Source of the DNA: Phytophthora hibernalis | Lineage: Eukaryota > Oomycota > Peronosporomycetes > Peronosporales > Peronosporaceae | Length of the DNA: 64,000 nt | Assembly (NCBI GenBank): GCA_012656075.1 | Contig: JAAKBF010000125.1 | Location: 149,056-213,055, forward strand | Direction: 5' to 3' | Shown here: positions 26,080-37,079 of the stretch, one piece after another | How positions within the stretch are numbered: the stretch's first letter is position 1 | How the letters are laid out: each line of letters starts with the position of its first letter | Notes under the pieces: model-generated | The model's input: the letters and a program-made list of their open reading frames with translations, nothing else | Told to the model about the DNA's origin: nothing | The model's database searches: none | Translations under genes and position numbers: made by a program

Positions 26080-26929
26080 ATGACAACACCCTACGTGCTC
26101 TACCTCAAAACAAAGCCTGCACACGCGCCTACATACACCAAACGCGCACCCATCACTGCCACCACACACAACCACACACAACCACACAACCACACATACA
26201 CACACGCCGCGCGCTCTACACACACCCCTCAACCACGGGGACCGCTTTCACCCGTGGACAACAACCACCAACAATCACCTCGCACACCCGCCGATCTACC
26301 TATCGTCGCAGCACACAGCCCGTTCCCAACTGTATCCGAGCCGCCTGACGCTATAGTGGCTTCGGAGCGGGGCTAAGCTCAGTTGACGTGGCTGTCTTTG
26401 GGCGAGCTGTCTCTTCGACCACCCCCACTTCTCTCGCTCGAAGCGGACGGTACGTCGACCACTTCTGTGGGTTCCACCACCAAGTACGCGCTGTCCACAC
26501 GCGCACACACACCAACGCGTTCGGAAGCACATCCACATGTAATTGGTTGCAAGCGGGCTGCAGGTGATCGGTTCAAGGCAAAAGAAAGCGAGCAAGGATA
26601 CAAAAAGACAAGACAAATCGAAGCGGAGCAACGGCCATGACCAACAAGGAACCGTAGGCTAAAGGACAAGACACAAAAGACAAAAGGTAAGACAAGTAGT
26701 GAAAAGGGAAGTGTTACTCAAGGTCAGCGAGTTTCGCAGGAGAACCGCGAAGTGCAACGGCCACGGGTGCGGAGTTTGATGGTGCCGTCGTGGTCACCGA
26801 TGTGGCTGCAACATTAGAGATCGGAGCGAAGCATAGCCATCCTTGGCGTAGACAGTATCGCAGTAAGATCTTCTCGCCTAAACAGCAAGCGTAGGTTAGC
26901 GACGATACATCTCAATTAAAAATAACACA

Positions 26930-27082
26930 CTTATCGACGAAGTCGGCCTTCAACCCCCTTGGTATCCACGCCGGGCGGCAGGTACCGTTGGTCGTTACTC
27001 AGTCCCGTGGACTTCTTGAAGCCCAGCCCTTTTTCGTCCGCTCACGCCAAATCTGCTGGAAACTTTTCTCGTAGTCGATCAT
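26930..27082 (-). pseudogene. Short relic of a transposon-type protein N-terminus
   Basis: Minus-strand reading gives IWRERTKKGW and, after a one-base frame change, STGLSNDQRYLPPGVDTKG. This GW...GLS...YLPPG pattern resembles the N-terminal module of oomycete piggyBac-like and related transposon proteins as I remember them. It is too short for a firm family call and has no surviving downstream domain. Confidence 0.3.
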
Positions 27083-28211
27083 GCCAGGAGTGAATGTCTG
27101 GTCTCGACTGCGGATTCTGGAATGAAAGGTTTGCAGAGGCCCGCGGTCTTTCTGTATTCTTATATTGGGAACCCTAATACCTCTGCGAAAATATCATGTC
27201 TCATCCGACAGAGACATTACAGCTGACCTGCTTAAATTTATCCAATTCAAACTTCTATATGCGGATTTCGATCGAGAAAGATTCGTTGCGGAGATCGCGG
27301 AACATTTTCACCTCTATAAATTAGATTCCGGAGTATCCGTTATGCCGGCTTAGAAGGGTTAAGCGCTATATTGTTGTATTAGTAACAGTTACCCCCGTCA
27401 TAACAAAGTCGCGCTGCGCACGAAGAAGTTCTGAAATTTATGATTTTCTGGGTTTGAAGTACATGGATTGAAGTGTGCTATGTGAGGGAAAACAATTTTA
27501 ATGACTTTATTCAATGTCGAGCGCTTGTCACTGGCAAGATGCCAGTTGTTTACAATCACAGTCTAACAAGGGCCTCTTTTAGTTAGTGTGTGCGTGTAGT
27601 AGATTTCATACATAGTGCACTAGACCTATATGGCCACGTCGAAAGCGCATCTTCTGTGCCTGATTTGCAACCGCAATATCTGCTTGTGTAGATGACAATA
27701 CAAGGTACATGTAGCATCCCGGTCAACACACCCCGTTGCGTTAAGGTTTTAGGGTTGAAGGTTTGCCTTCCATATGTACCGTCAGCCAGATAGCCTACGT
27801 TACTGGTCAGACGCAGATCAGGCTAATTTTGATTAAAACAATACAGTTAGCTTGTCTCCTTATTACTCTTTATTAAAGACTATTGCGGACACGCACGCCT
27901 ATACATGACCAGTCGTGTGGCCCTGAAAAGGCAGGACAGCTGAAGTTTGGCGTCAGTCCACGATTCGCCACCCAGCCAAGAAGCGCAACGCAGAGACCTC
28001 AAGCGCAACAAAGCACACATAGGCCGGAGACGATCCTCTAAACACGCGGAGATGCGAGACCTACGCCATGGATCGCTGAGATCGTGACTACTATATGCAT
28101 GGTACGTTTGGTTGTGCTTCCACTTTGACTGTAGGGTGATTTACTAATTTGTGCATGGTTTATTCTACGCTTGTGCGTCTATAGTTTAAACGGATAAATA
28201 TCACACTAACG
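27083..28211. other. Intergenic repeat-derived sequence
   Basis: I see no supported gene. A 62-codon open frame at 27165-27353 has no recognisable motif. About 27400-27700 belongs to a dispersed repeat described separately. Confidence 0.5.
27395..27700 (+). repeat. Dispersed repeat, copy A
   Basis: Two blocks match other places in the window. The block at 27402-27440 (aacaaagtcgcgc... cacgaagaag) matches 60479-60515. The block at 27600-27695 (tagatttcatacatagtgc... atctgcttgtg) matches the reverse complement of 33050-33150 and, over its second half, 60630-60690. Identity is visibly partial, so these are old copies of one family of unknown type. Confidence 0.55.
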
Positions 28212-29666
28212 TGGTTTATTAATTCATGGGCCATACCAGATCATGGCCCAGAAGCCTCTTTCATCCAATATAATAAATGCAAATTTCCAGCGCATTCAAT
28301 TTGATTGGACAAACCATTAGTTACCAGATCATGGGCCTCAAAATAAATTGCACCTGTTCTGTAAGATATCATCTCAAGACCCCCAAGAAGATGAAGGCTC
28401 GCTTCACGGGCAAAGAGCTTGACAAAGCGATCCAACGCGTCATGGCGGGCGATACTATGACTGCGGTTGTTAACTCGTCACCCGTCTCGGGAACGACATT
28501 GAAGCGCTACGTCGCTTCTCAAAGTAAGGCCACACCCTCAAGCGACAGCGTCCTGGTCCCTACGCCTGCGCTACCGGCTGACTGTGAAGAGGATATCACT
28601 CAGCTCTCGATGGCTGCAATATTGACGGCTTTGACATCCGCACTGCAGACAAAGGCTTCCTAAATGGGGTATTTTTGAGCACTGGATTGGGCAGTTTTCT
28701 GAAGCTGTTGGCCCCGACACGACACGCCTGTTGTATTGCTCTGTGATGGATGCTCGTCTCACCTTGACGCGGCAGCTATTCACCGTGCGAGATAATTGGG
28801 TATCATCCTCGTGTTTCTGCCCCCAAATGCAACGCATTTAATACAGTGGCTGTATTTAAGGGATTTAAAACGGAAGTTCACAAAATGCTGCGACGTGTGC
28901 TAAAAAGCTCTGGCGAAATGAAGATATAAAAACGAGGCTGTGACTATTGATAGCAGGGCATACACGACGAAAATTATCAACGAGAAGAAGACAATTCGCA
29001 ACGGCTTTCGAGCGTGTGGCATATACCCACTATCATTCCCGGCTTTGGAGGCACGACTCTGAAAAAATGACAACGGAGGAATCGTGCGTGGAGAGCTCGG
29101 TCTGGCCAACTGGCTGCGCGTCAGAGAAGAGGCGGGGGGGTAGATCCGTGCCCTGCTGCCGTCTCCATCTCGTAAGAAGAGCTCTCGTAAGACTGCAAAC
29201 GCGAGGGAAACAATTCTGCGTAAGAGCGGATTACTGGTCACTCCGCCTCGCAAGAAGCGGGCGACCAACAACCGGACGTCAGCAGTGGCGCCTTTCATGT
29301 TGATGGGGTCGGAGAATTACATTGCTGTGTCCATCACAACGCAGGGATTGTTCGTCCCACTGGAAGGCGCGCTAGTCTGAGCGGGAGTTGGACTCGCCGC
29401 GATGAGGTAAGTTTTATACGAAAGTTTGCAAGGGCCGAAGTGGTCCATGAACTGGTCGGTGCGTAAGAAAAACATAAATTTCAGCATTCAAGACCGTCAC
29501 AAAACTCTGCAGAGATTGGCTTAGAAACGACGTGAATACCCTTTAATTTTAGTCCAGCGTCCTATGATTGGACACCTACTGCCGCTGGTCTTCCAACGCA
29601 ATTTTTGGAGTCGGGCAAATAATTTTCTGTTAACATATCGCTGGTGGCCCATGAATTGATTAACCA
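28212..29666. mobile_element. Pogo/Tigger-like DNA transposon with terminal inverted repeats
   Basis: The left end 28212-28239 (TGGTTTATTAATTCATGGGCC...CCAG) matches the reverse complement of 29641-29666 (TGGTTAATCAATTCATGGGCCACCAG) over about 25 bp. The ends bracket a DDE_1-type transposase relic on the same strand. No clear target-site duplication is visible. Confidence 0.6.
28391..29075 (+). pseudogene. DDE_1 (pogo/Tigger-type) transposase relic
   Basis: The N-terminal DNA-binding part (FTGKELDKAIQRVMAG...SGTTLKRYVAS, 28391-28520) looks like the helix-turn-helix of pogo-type transposases. Near 28815 the plus strand reads LPPNATHLIQ and then, in another frame, VAVFKGFKTEVHKMLRR, the motif around the third catalytic acidic residue. 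About 28970-29070 reads AYTTKIINEKKTIRNGFRACGIYPLS in pieces, the usual end of the DDE_1 domain. The central DDE part is missing and several frame changes are needed, so it is dead. Confidence 0.7.
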
Positions 29667-30789
29667 TGTTACTCTTTGTCTCCACTCTTTGTTTCTCATC
29701 GTTTGTTTCATTCGAGCCACTTCCGTTTGGAAACTTTTATATTTTTGATTTTATATCGGTGTATACTGAACGGGTTGCCTATTGGTGTGGATCCTATGGT
29801 GTGGGTCTTCTGTAGCCATTTGGCGTGGAACCTGCAGCCTGATGGTATTGAGACTGTCTCCTAATGGCGTTGGGCGTTGATCCTACTCTCTGTATGTATT
29901 CATATAATACAAGCACCATTAAATAGATATTAAAACAATTAGGCATGTGCTTATCCGTATTTGTCTTTAGACTACTGGTGTACATTCAGCAATAGCCTAG
30001 ATGCTCCTTGAACAGTGCTGACCTCGGATCTCGTGCTGCAATGCTACAACATGCACTCTGTCCAGATTAGCGATGGGCTCCACGTTGATGCCCACTGGGC
30101 CCGCACTTCAACCTCGCCGTCGACAAATCGCTTCCCCGGGCGTGCCGTAAACGGGTACTCCTCTCCACCGTTTGGAGGGAAAAACCCTGGGTCTGGAGCT
30201 GCCGCCTTCACAACTCAGACCCGGGGCCGGTGGAGTGCTTAAACGCGCTGCCGGCGGGATTGGAGGCGTCTACAGCTTCCTTGGATCAGTTTGTGCATCT
30301 TAGGGCCTTTGAGGCTCTCGGAGTTCTTGGAGTTCTCGCAGAACCTGGGGATTCAGAAAGGCCTTTTAACTTGTTTAGCGAAATGCGTTGTTCTGGGATT
30401 TGGTCGAGAATTGCCCAAATAGTTCACTGTTATTGTTGAGCTCTCGTAGAAGCCTGCTCCACAGGTGTCGGTTTGCTTAGTCTTCGAGGCATCGCCCTTG
30501 GGGGAGAAGGTGCAAAACGCAGGATTGTCATGGTCAGACGGACAGGCTAAAGACGAATGCGTCGTTTCTGCGACCCAGCAAAATATGCGTAGTGCAGAAA
30601 ATGGATGGATCGTAATGTCATTTTTACATGAGGTTTTATTAAAATGTGACAATAAGCTGTATTTTACGGGTGCTGCTGTTTCACTTGAACGTTGTATGCA
30701 ACTTGTTTCAGGCTTACGATAAGTTGTTTTTAAGGGCGCTGCTGTTATACTTAAGTGTAGTAAACTATATATTCTAAATGTTTTACTTG
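29667..30789. other. Intergenic, no supported gene
   Basis: About 29770-29885 contains loosely repeated GCCTATTGGTGTGGA/GCCATTTGGCGTGGA-like segments of roughly 22-38 bp. About 30090-30380 is GC-rich and may derive from a coding element, but no frame shows a recognisable family. About 30655-30800 has two diverged copies of a GGGYGCTGCTGTT-containing segment. Confidence 0.4.
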
Positions 30790-30799
30790 CACGTTGTAC

Positions 30800-32338
30800 A
30801 ATCTCGCGTAATTTTCTACTCAGTTGACTAACGTTCCAAATGCCATCCTCGTCGACGTCCAGACCACACTGTAGCATCGACTTCTAAGCCCAGTTCAGCC
30901 CCTTTTATCCTTCTCCAGGTTCACGCGGCGGACGCACTCGGCTGCAGTCTCTAAGAAGAACTGCTTCCCTGGATTAGCAAGTGCACCGGATTTTGTCGCC
31001 CAATCCCCATCTCGAATCGCTTTCATATTGCGCGCCTCGCATATGATCCGCCAGTGATCTTTAATCCTTTGGATAGGAAAACAATCTGCGGGTTGGACTC
31101 GATCTGTTGCATTAGCGGGGAAAAACTTGATGCTGGTCCGAAGCTGTTTCGCTTCCGCCTGCACGTCTTGACCTGAATGCCCACTCGCATTATCCATCCA
31201 GAGAATACGCTCTCCTGAAAATGGGCCCCCTGGCCCCTAGCAACACACGTCATGTAGCCATTCCGTCATCATGACGTTACTGATAAATGCGCTGGGTGTT
31301 GACCGATAGCACACACCATCAAGAGCATCAGGTAGTCCTTGAATGGGATGGCTTGAGTTGACGTTCTTAAATATCAACATTGGACATAAGATCTTATCAT
31401 TTGAACCCCCTCAGCAAGACGCACATCGTGATTCCTTCTCTTCCTGCAATAATAACGTTCGGTCAAAATTAATTACCGACAGTACGCAAGTAATAACAAT
31501 TACCAGACACTATCTTGCGATACTTGACCTCTTCAGCACCCTGAAAATCATGTGTCTTGCCATCATCGAGGTCAATTACAAAATGACTCTCGTCCATATT
31601 GTATATCTGGTTCGGGTCGATTGTCTTATCGTCGAATTGCCGCTTAAGCCGTCCAAGGTGAGTCGCAATTGCGATGTCAATCTGAAGCTGTTTTTCCTCG
31701 CTAACCTGCCTGTTGCTCTTCAGGCGACAGTAGACGATGTCGAAGCGTTCCAGGAAGTCCTGTATGCGTCGTTCAGTCACTTTCTCTCGAAACGGAACGC
31801 CTTTGATGGTTAGCGCCTTGTTGTAAACCGGGTGGGTGATGTCTTCAATTAAAACTGTAGCCATCTCCCTGACGAGCCGAGCAGAAAACTTCACGCCTGC
31901 ACGACGCAACCGTTCAAACTCACTTAATAACTGTGGGTAAAGCCAGTTCCACTGAGCTTCGAGCTTTCGCCCACGACGGCGGACAGCTTTAACAACAAAT
32001 TGTTGGCGTGTTCCGCGAACGCTAGTTGCATACTTCAGTTGCTTCTTCTCGTCAGGCTTGACACGGGTCGTATCACGCTTGCTCCACCAATCACGGGCTT
32101 TATTGCGGTTCACGCGTCGGTTATCAGAGCGAAATAGATCAGGGAAGTGGGAGATAGCTCGCCCACACAAGCCACTCGCCGTTAATTGTGACGTCGATCT
32201 CCATCCACTCGACACATTACACGACTGCTGAGTGGAACAACGTGTTGAAGTGAGCGCTTGGTGTCTGCCATCGTTTGTAAAAAGAACTGCTAGAAACAAA
32301 TGAAGTGTGGTGCAGTTCTCTGCCACCCATCCCAACAC
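30800..32338 (-). pseudogene. DDE_1 (pogo/Tigger-type) transposase, intron-containing, disabled
   Basis: Transposase of the DDE_1 superfamily. In order on the minus strand: a CENP-B-like DNA-binding region (about 32100-31700), QIYNMDESHFVIDL with the first catalytic Asp (about 31600), a 60 bp intron at 31503-31444 that joins IVSG to REGITM in frame, MLIFKNVNSSHPIQGLPD (about 31360-31320), ILWMDNASGHSG with the second Asp (about 31200), FFPANATDRVQPAD with the third (about 31100), and CGLDVDEDGIWNVSQLS, the family's usual C-terminal stretch (about 30865-30815). Breaks: a frameshift in a G-run near 31412, an in-frame TAG near 31240 and another frame change near 30895. All three catalytic acidic residues survive. 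17 bp repeats lie just upstream. Confidence 0.8.
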
Positions 32339-32472
32339 ACGACTAATTATGGTGCACGTCTAATTCTTGTGTATGTCTAATTATGGTGCACGACTATTTG
32401 GGGTTGATGTACTATGCATGCTCACATAAGTAGGCTGGACGACTAATTAAGTGGCACGACTAATAAGGGTGG
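32338..32472. repeat. Six 17 bp repeats (CACGACTAATTATGGTG type) beside transposase relic
   Basis: Four copies run end to end at 32338, 32355, 32372 and 32389, and two more at 32438 and 32455 after a 32 bp gap. Consensus is near CACGACTAATTATGGTG. They lie immediately upstream of the minus-strand DDE_1 transposase, where subterminal transposase-binding repeats would be expected. That role is inference; no mirror set is seen at the other end. Confidence 0.75.
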
Positions 32473-34350
32473 ATGGTATAAAATGTGAAGTCGTATAAAT
32501 AGTGTACTCCGCATAACTTACATGTTTCTACACACTAACTAACAGTAAGTGGTGTTTGCAAAAGTGTTTGTCTGTTTGTGCATCTATCAGTTCTAAAACA
32601 AGAACTACGATGAATTTCGCAGAAGCCATTGCAACTGGTGGTTAGTGGTGCGATGGAAGGTGGGAAACTACATAGATAATTGGGAAAGGGGAAATAAATG
32701 CGCTCAAACCAGAGCTGGATTGAGATGACTCGTGGCGATACACGGATACTTGTCAACCTCATTACTTGAGCCAATTGAGTCGAGAGCGCACACTATAATA
32801 TACAAGTGTCAACCGCCTAACTCCACATACGTGCTAGTCAGATTTGCTATACACTAACTAACAGTTTGCAAACAGTAGTGTTAGCAGTACAGTTAGTGTC
32901 TACGTATAGTAGTAAGGAGTTGCGGGCTCAAAGCACAGTAGCCGCCAAGTGTTATGGCTACATGTACGCCTCTAAGGCAAAACTGCCACTTTAAAAGTCT
33001 TACCGCGACGGAATTGGCTTGGCCGGGATGCTTAGTGCAATTAAGATTATCATCTATGTCTGCGGTTGCGAAGCAGGCGCAGGAGATGCGCCGAGGACGT
33101 GATCATATAGGTCGAGTGCACTCTGTATGAAATCTACTACCGGTACCGTATTCCTTATGTGATTGACGACGCTCACTCATTAGCGACAGATCCTTCAGCC
33201 AATCAAAATGCACTAATGATCGTGTCGTTGTGCTTTATGTGCAAGGCGACAGACCAGTCACGCACAGCCATTGCATTGTATTTGACAATCGATTTCGGCC
33301 TCGGCGGCAATGCCGCAGCACGAAGGGCGCCCGCGTACTAGCGGAACCGGGTGTGGTGATGCGCGTTTTCAAGAATGGGATGCCCAAACGAGACTGTCTG
33401 AGACAAGAGGTCACAGTTCCGGGAATATGACTGAGCGATGGATCTGGACCTGATGACATGGTAAAACGGATGGCGTGCTTTAAGCAGCACGAGGAGGGTG
33501 ACACACATGACGTACTTCAACATGAATATGACGCGCCAGCGGAGAATTTCGACGCGTGTCCGGACCAAGGGGCGAGAACCAAGATACGGGACAAATCTAG
33601 TCGGGAACCGGATCCAAGATCGACAGATCCGGGCCTCAGATCATGTCTATAGCGCGATCAGGTGATTACGCCAGATGTTTCCGGGGATCGGCCGCGAGCG
33701 AAGATTACAGAGATGGGGAGGTTCTAGAAGAGGTATATAGCCGGTCATCCGCGGCAGTGGTGGATACATATGGTACGGTCGGAGACGAGATAGGACTTAA
33801 CCGTAAATCAGAACTGAATTTGCCATCAAGTGCACAAGTGCTTCGCTTCCATCTTCCAACGGGAATTACATTGGCCCTACAAGGTGTCGGCAAGTCTACA
33901 AGTAGTTGAACTGGTTGTTTGTGTAAGTCTGGATAATACATTGGCCAGATTTGCCTTACACTAGTGATCTACCTTCAAGTGTTGATATCGGATCCGACGG
34001 AGTTATTACTTGGCCCGAGGATCCTCAGTCTCTCAACCCCAGAATCCCCGCAATAGGAAGCGGCAAGTATCGCAAAGGAAGAAACCAACCACACCCCAAA
34101 GGCAACCAACCGGCCCTGGATCAAGTCCCGGCCGCCAGATCCAAGCTCGACTTTATCGCTTGGGATCTGGATCCCTAACTGGCAGCAGAGCGAAGACATC
34201 CGCGCTGCTCCATCCCCGCGCCCCGCCAGGACGTTCAAGAGTCACATCGCTACATCTCTTCGGAGCGCTAAGAGAGAAGATCCAACCCACCAACGGGTAC
34301 ACAAGGTGAGAAGTTCAGCAAATCGCGGATCGGGGTACCCCCTCCGTTAG
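32473..34350. other. Intergenic, repeat-derived; no supported gene
   Basis: 32528-32545 and 32851-32866 share the sequence cactaactaacagt, suggesting an old local duplication. 33040-33190 is an inverted copy of the dispersed repeat at 27395. About 33350-34310 is GC-richer and has codon-like texture, possibly retroelement-derived, but I cannot identify a domain in any frame. Confidence 0.4.
33040..33190 (-). repeat. Dispersed repeat, copy B (inverted)
   Basis: The reverse complement of 33050-33150 matches 27600-27695 (tagatttcatac... gcactcgacctatatg). Its end, AATCACATAAGGAATACGGTAC in reverse complement, recurs at about 35910-35930, so another piece of the family lies there. Confidence 0.55.
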
Positions 34351-35820
34351 TTGGTGTTCGGGCGCTGTTGGGAAGTTGGATCCTGTCTTAACCAGATTTT
34401 GACGGATCCCGCTATACCACACGGGCGTAAGGAGCCTAAGCACACCCGCAGCAGCCTCACAAACGGACACAAGCTCAAGGTGGCCAAAAACTTTATAGAC
34501 GGGGATAGCGTGCAGCAGACGCTTCAAAAGTTCTATCCATTTTTGAGCGACGAAGCGAAGGAACAACGGCGCAAGCTCGTCTACAAATGGCGGAAGATAG
34601 TTTCGGTGCTGGAGGAGCGCTGCCAGTCGGCAGCAACGGCGGATATGAGGTATGTCAGGGAGGCCGGTATCACAACCATACTGCCTCGAGATGCTGAGGC
34701 GGCCATTATACAGTGGATGAACCTGTTGCGAAAAGATGGGGTACCGGTAAGCTCCATGATGCTGCGTCTGAAGGACAGGTGACGCCGGATGAGACAGACG
34801 AGGCGGCCGTTGCATTTGTCATTGAAGTGCAACAAAAGATTCTTGAACTCCGGGTTCGAAAAGTGTTTAACGCAGATCAAACTGGTACAATAATATTGCA
34901 ATCCGTTGTCAGATTATATAGTTCTAACAACTAATTGGTGCATGTGCAGGTGATTTTTTTAATATCTTCCGAAGGGTACAATTAATACACGTGGTTCGAA
35001 AACTGTGTGGGTGTGTCATGGCGGCAAGGACAAGGAGCGTGTGACCGCCATGCTTTTGGGTGATTCAGACGGAGAAAAGTATCCGCCTTTTCTGGTGCTC
35101 AAGTCGAATTACTCCACTGTATTGGGCGGGGATCAAGGCAATTGGGAGAAGAGGCGTGGGTTTGGGATTCATGTTTGGAAGGAAGCAAGAGCGATCATGG
35201 AGACTTGTGACGTCGAGCTGTATGCTAATCCATCAGCTTGGTGGAACGAGCTGAGCCATATCGAGTGGCTAAAATTAACGTTTGGCGACCGCCTACGTCC
35301 TAGACAGCTTGTCATTCTGCTGGTGGATGACTTTTCAGGGCACTGGAACCTTGCTGTGAAAGATTATGCGAAAGAAATCGACGTGCTCCTCATGCCAGTG
35401 CCGCCATCATGTACAGCAACCTGCCAGCCAGCATATATAGCGTGTAATAGGCCTTTTAAAGCCAATCTACGTGGTGAGTGGGTGGCGATGCTACGTCGAC
35501 AACTGCGAGATCACGAAGGATCTACATGCGCATTTGAGTTCAAGCCACCAAAGCGACCTACGCTTTGCGAATGGGTATGTTCAAGCTGGAGCAAGCTCTC
35601 CGTATCGACAATCAAGAACGGGTTTCGGCGTGCTCATATTTTGGCGCCTCTTCCGACTCAAGAGCAGCAGCAAGAAGAGCAGCGAGTACCAGAGGCGAAT
35701 TTTTGTGATGATCAGGAGTTGCGTTTGATAGACGACACTGTTAGAGATATTTTGTCGGACGATGAGCTCAGCTTCTCCGACTTAGAATCGGATAGCGATG
35801 CTGTTAACATTTCGCTTTAA
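34351..35820 (+). pseudogene. DDE_1 transposase relic with catalytic Asp to Tyr substitution
   Basis: The N-terminal DNA-binding part (34440-34780, KWRKIVSVLEERC) runs into FNADQTG with the first catalytic Asp (about 34869-34889). About 60 residues usually found between these parts are missing and the frame changes near 34780. The core resumes at 35005: VWVCHGGKDKERVTAMLLGDSDG, then LLVDDFSGHW with the second Asp (about 35320), then VPPSCTATCQPAYIACNRPFK (about 35400-35460). Relatives have QPAD at the last site; here codon 35434-35436 is TAT, so the third catalytic Asp is Tyr. The C-terminus is Gln/Glu-rich and acidic and ends at 35820. A probable intron lies at 34884-34948. The 271-codon second part is otherwise intact. 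Confidence 0.8.
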
Positions 35821-36316
35821 TATCTTTGCGCACGTCACATAGTTTTCAATCCAGGTAACTTTTATGCTCGTGGAAAGCCCCAGCTCACCTCAATAATTTG
35901 ACTGTCGCCAATCACATAAGGAATACGGTACATGCACATGCACACTCTATATTAACTGTAAGCGATCCTTGTTATAAATAAACAAGCACTGGCTATTACC
36001 TGTACTTCGAAGTTCTTACCCGTGGCACTTCAATACTTTAAGGAAGTTGCTAGTGGTACAAAACAGGAATGATGGTCACATGTATTTTACGCTGGTCATT
36101 TATGAAAATTACCAAATCTCTTTTTCAAAAATCATGCGCTTTCTGAGCTTCTTCGTGCGACTTGGAAGGCTCCCACGTTTAGTTTAGATGTTCCAAATTT
36201 AGATTTAGAACGTTTTCCAGCCCCAAATTTCAGAGCCCATTTGAATCGCTAAGTGCGATTCTGGTTCAGGCTGTTCCGTGAAGAAGCCCATCAGCAAGTC
36301 CGAATCAGCCAGCAGC
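35821..36316. other. Upstream region of the Rab gene
   Basis: No gene seen. It holds a fragment of the dispersed repeat (about 35905-35950) and a CTTCTTCGTGCGACTT match near 36145. The Rab promoter should lie in the last 150 bases, but I find no element I would name. Confidence 0.4.
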
Positions 36317-37079
36317 ATGGAGGACGTGGGGCTCGACCGCAAGCTGGTGATTATCGGCCCCACGGACGTGGGAAAGACGTCTATCACCATGCGCTACTGC
36401 CACGGCAGCTTCTCCACGCCCACGTCGGCCACCATCGGCGCCTCGTTCCTGCAGAAGCGCGTGATCGTCGGGGACGACGCCGGCGCACGGCGGAAGCTGA
36501 CGCTGCAGATCTGGGACACGGCCGGACAGGAGCGCTTCCGCTCCATGGCGCCCATGTACTACCGCAACGCCAAGGCGGCCATCCTGGTGTTCGACCTGCA
36601 GAGCGAGGCCAGCTTCGACAAGATCAAGGAGTGGTTGCAAGGTGCGGACGACTGACTCCTTACTTATAGTCGGTAGAATCAGGGTCAGAATGCTCACTTT
36701 GTTGCTGTTGTTGCTGTTGTTAATGGTGACAGACCTGCAGCATCACGTGGGCGACGATGTAGTGTTAGCGGTCGGGCAACAAGAGCGACGTGCCGTCCGA
36801 CTTCGACTTCGCCAAGGCGCAGCAGTTCGCGGACGACATCGGAGCGCTCGTGTTCCGTACGAGCGCCAAGTCGGGTGAAGGAGTGCAGGCACTGTTCGAG
36901 AGTCTGGCAGTGCAGCTGCTAAAGAAGCACGACCAGGAGCAGCGGACACGAGGCCGCGACGGCTCCAGAGCAGGCAGCGCGGCAGGCGCAGGCTCGTACG
37001 GCTACGATGGCAAAGCCCCGTCATTCTGAGTCAAGCCAACGCCTCCGGAAGCAAGTCGTCTAAAGGCGGCTGCTGTTAG
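36317..37079 (+). CDS. Rab-family small GTPase (Rab5/21/22-like), frameshifted
   Basis: Membrane-traffic switch that cycles between GTP and GDP on endosomal or related membranes. Visible motifs: P-loop GPTDVGKT, switch I TSATIGASF, WDTAGQERFRSMAPMYYRNA, GNKSDV (guanine recognition), TSAKSGEG and a C-terminal GGCC (stop at 37077) for double geranylgeranylation. The RSMAPMYYRNA and ATIGASF forms point to the Rab5/21/22 group. The start is ATG 36317, the first in-frame ATG before the fold. The intron at 36642-36732 contains a TTG/CTG microsatellite. Two small frame changes, near 36772 just before GNKSDV and near 37018 before the CC tail, are needed to read the whole family sequence. Every motif is intact across them, so sequence error is at least as likely as decay. 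Confidence 0.85.

Larger units (their letters stand above)
3061..26755. repeat. Tandem array of 29 full ~804 bp units plus one truncated unit, each full unit with a tRNA-Ala gene
   Basis: Units start at the sequence gctatagtggcttcgg, found at 3061 and then every 798-805 bp up to 26350. Starts 8684 to 15920 give ten consecutive units of exactly 804 bp. The last unit (26350-26755) stops within the segment upstream of the tRNA, so it has none. Most differences are indels of 1-5 bp in CA-rich or homopolymer tracts; the first copy (TTGGCG for TTGACG near 3096) and the last are the most diverged by substitutions. Apart from the tRNA, a unit holds a CA-rich tract (for example 3679-3720) and purine-rich AAGACAAG/AAAAG tracts. 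The open frames seen in each unit repeat only because the unit repeats; I see no protein-gene character in them. Confidence 0.95.

Noticed and set aside
3061..26755. Many recurrent open frames of 60-133 codons on both strands in each array unit
   Set aside because: They recur only because the unit recurs, overlap each other in several frames, cross the tRNA gene and CA-rich tracts, and shift with unit indels. No conserved domain or codon texture.
3061..26755. CRISPR-like array
   Set aside because: The repeat unit is ~804 bp with no short spacer structure, in a eukaryotic context.
27150..27365. Second piggyBac-like terminus (AGAAGGGTTAAG at about 27352)
   Set aside because: No matching CCC-start terminal repeat on the other side, and GGGTTAA alone is too common.
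28900..29298. 132-codon minus-strand open frame over the pogo-like element
   Set aside because: It overlaps the DDE_1 relic, which explains the plus strand; no motif of its own.
29770..29885. Minisatellite in GCCTATTGGTGTGGA-like segments
   Set aside because: Segments vary too much in length and sequence to call a true tandem repeat by eye.
33950..34310. LTR retrotransposon primer-binding site (CTGGCAGCAGAGCG near 34178)
   Set aside because: Only a loose match to tRNA-primer sites, with no paired LTRs or recognisable gag-pol nearby.
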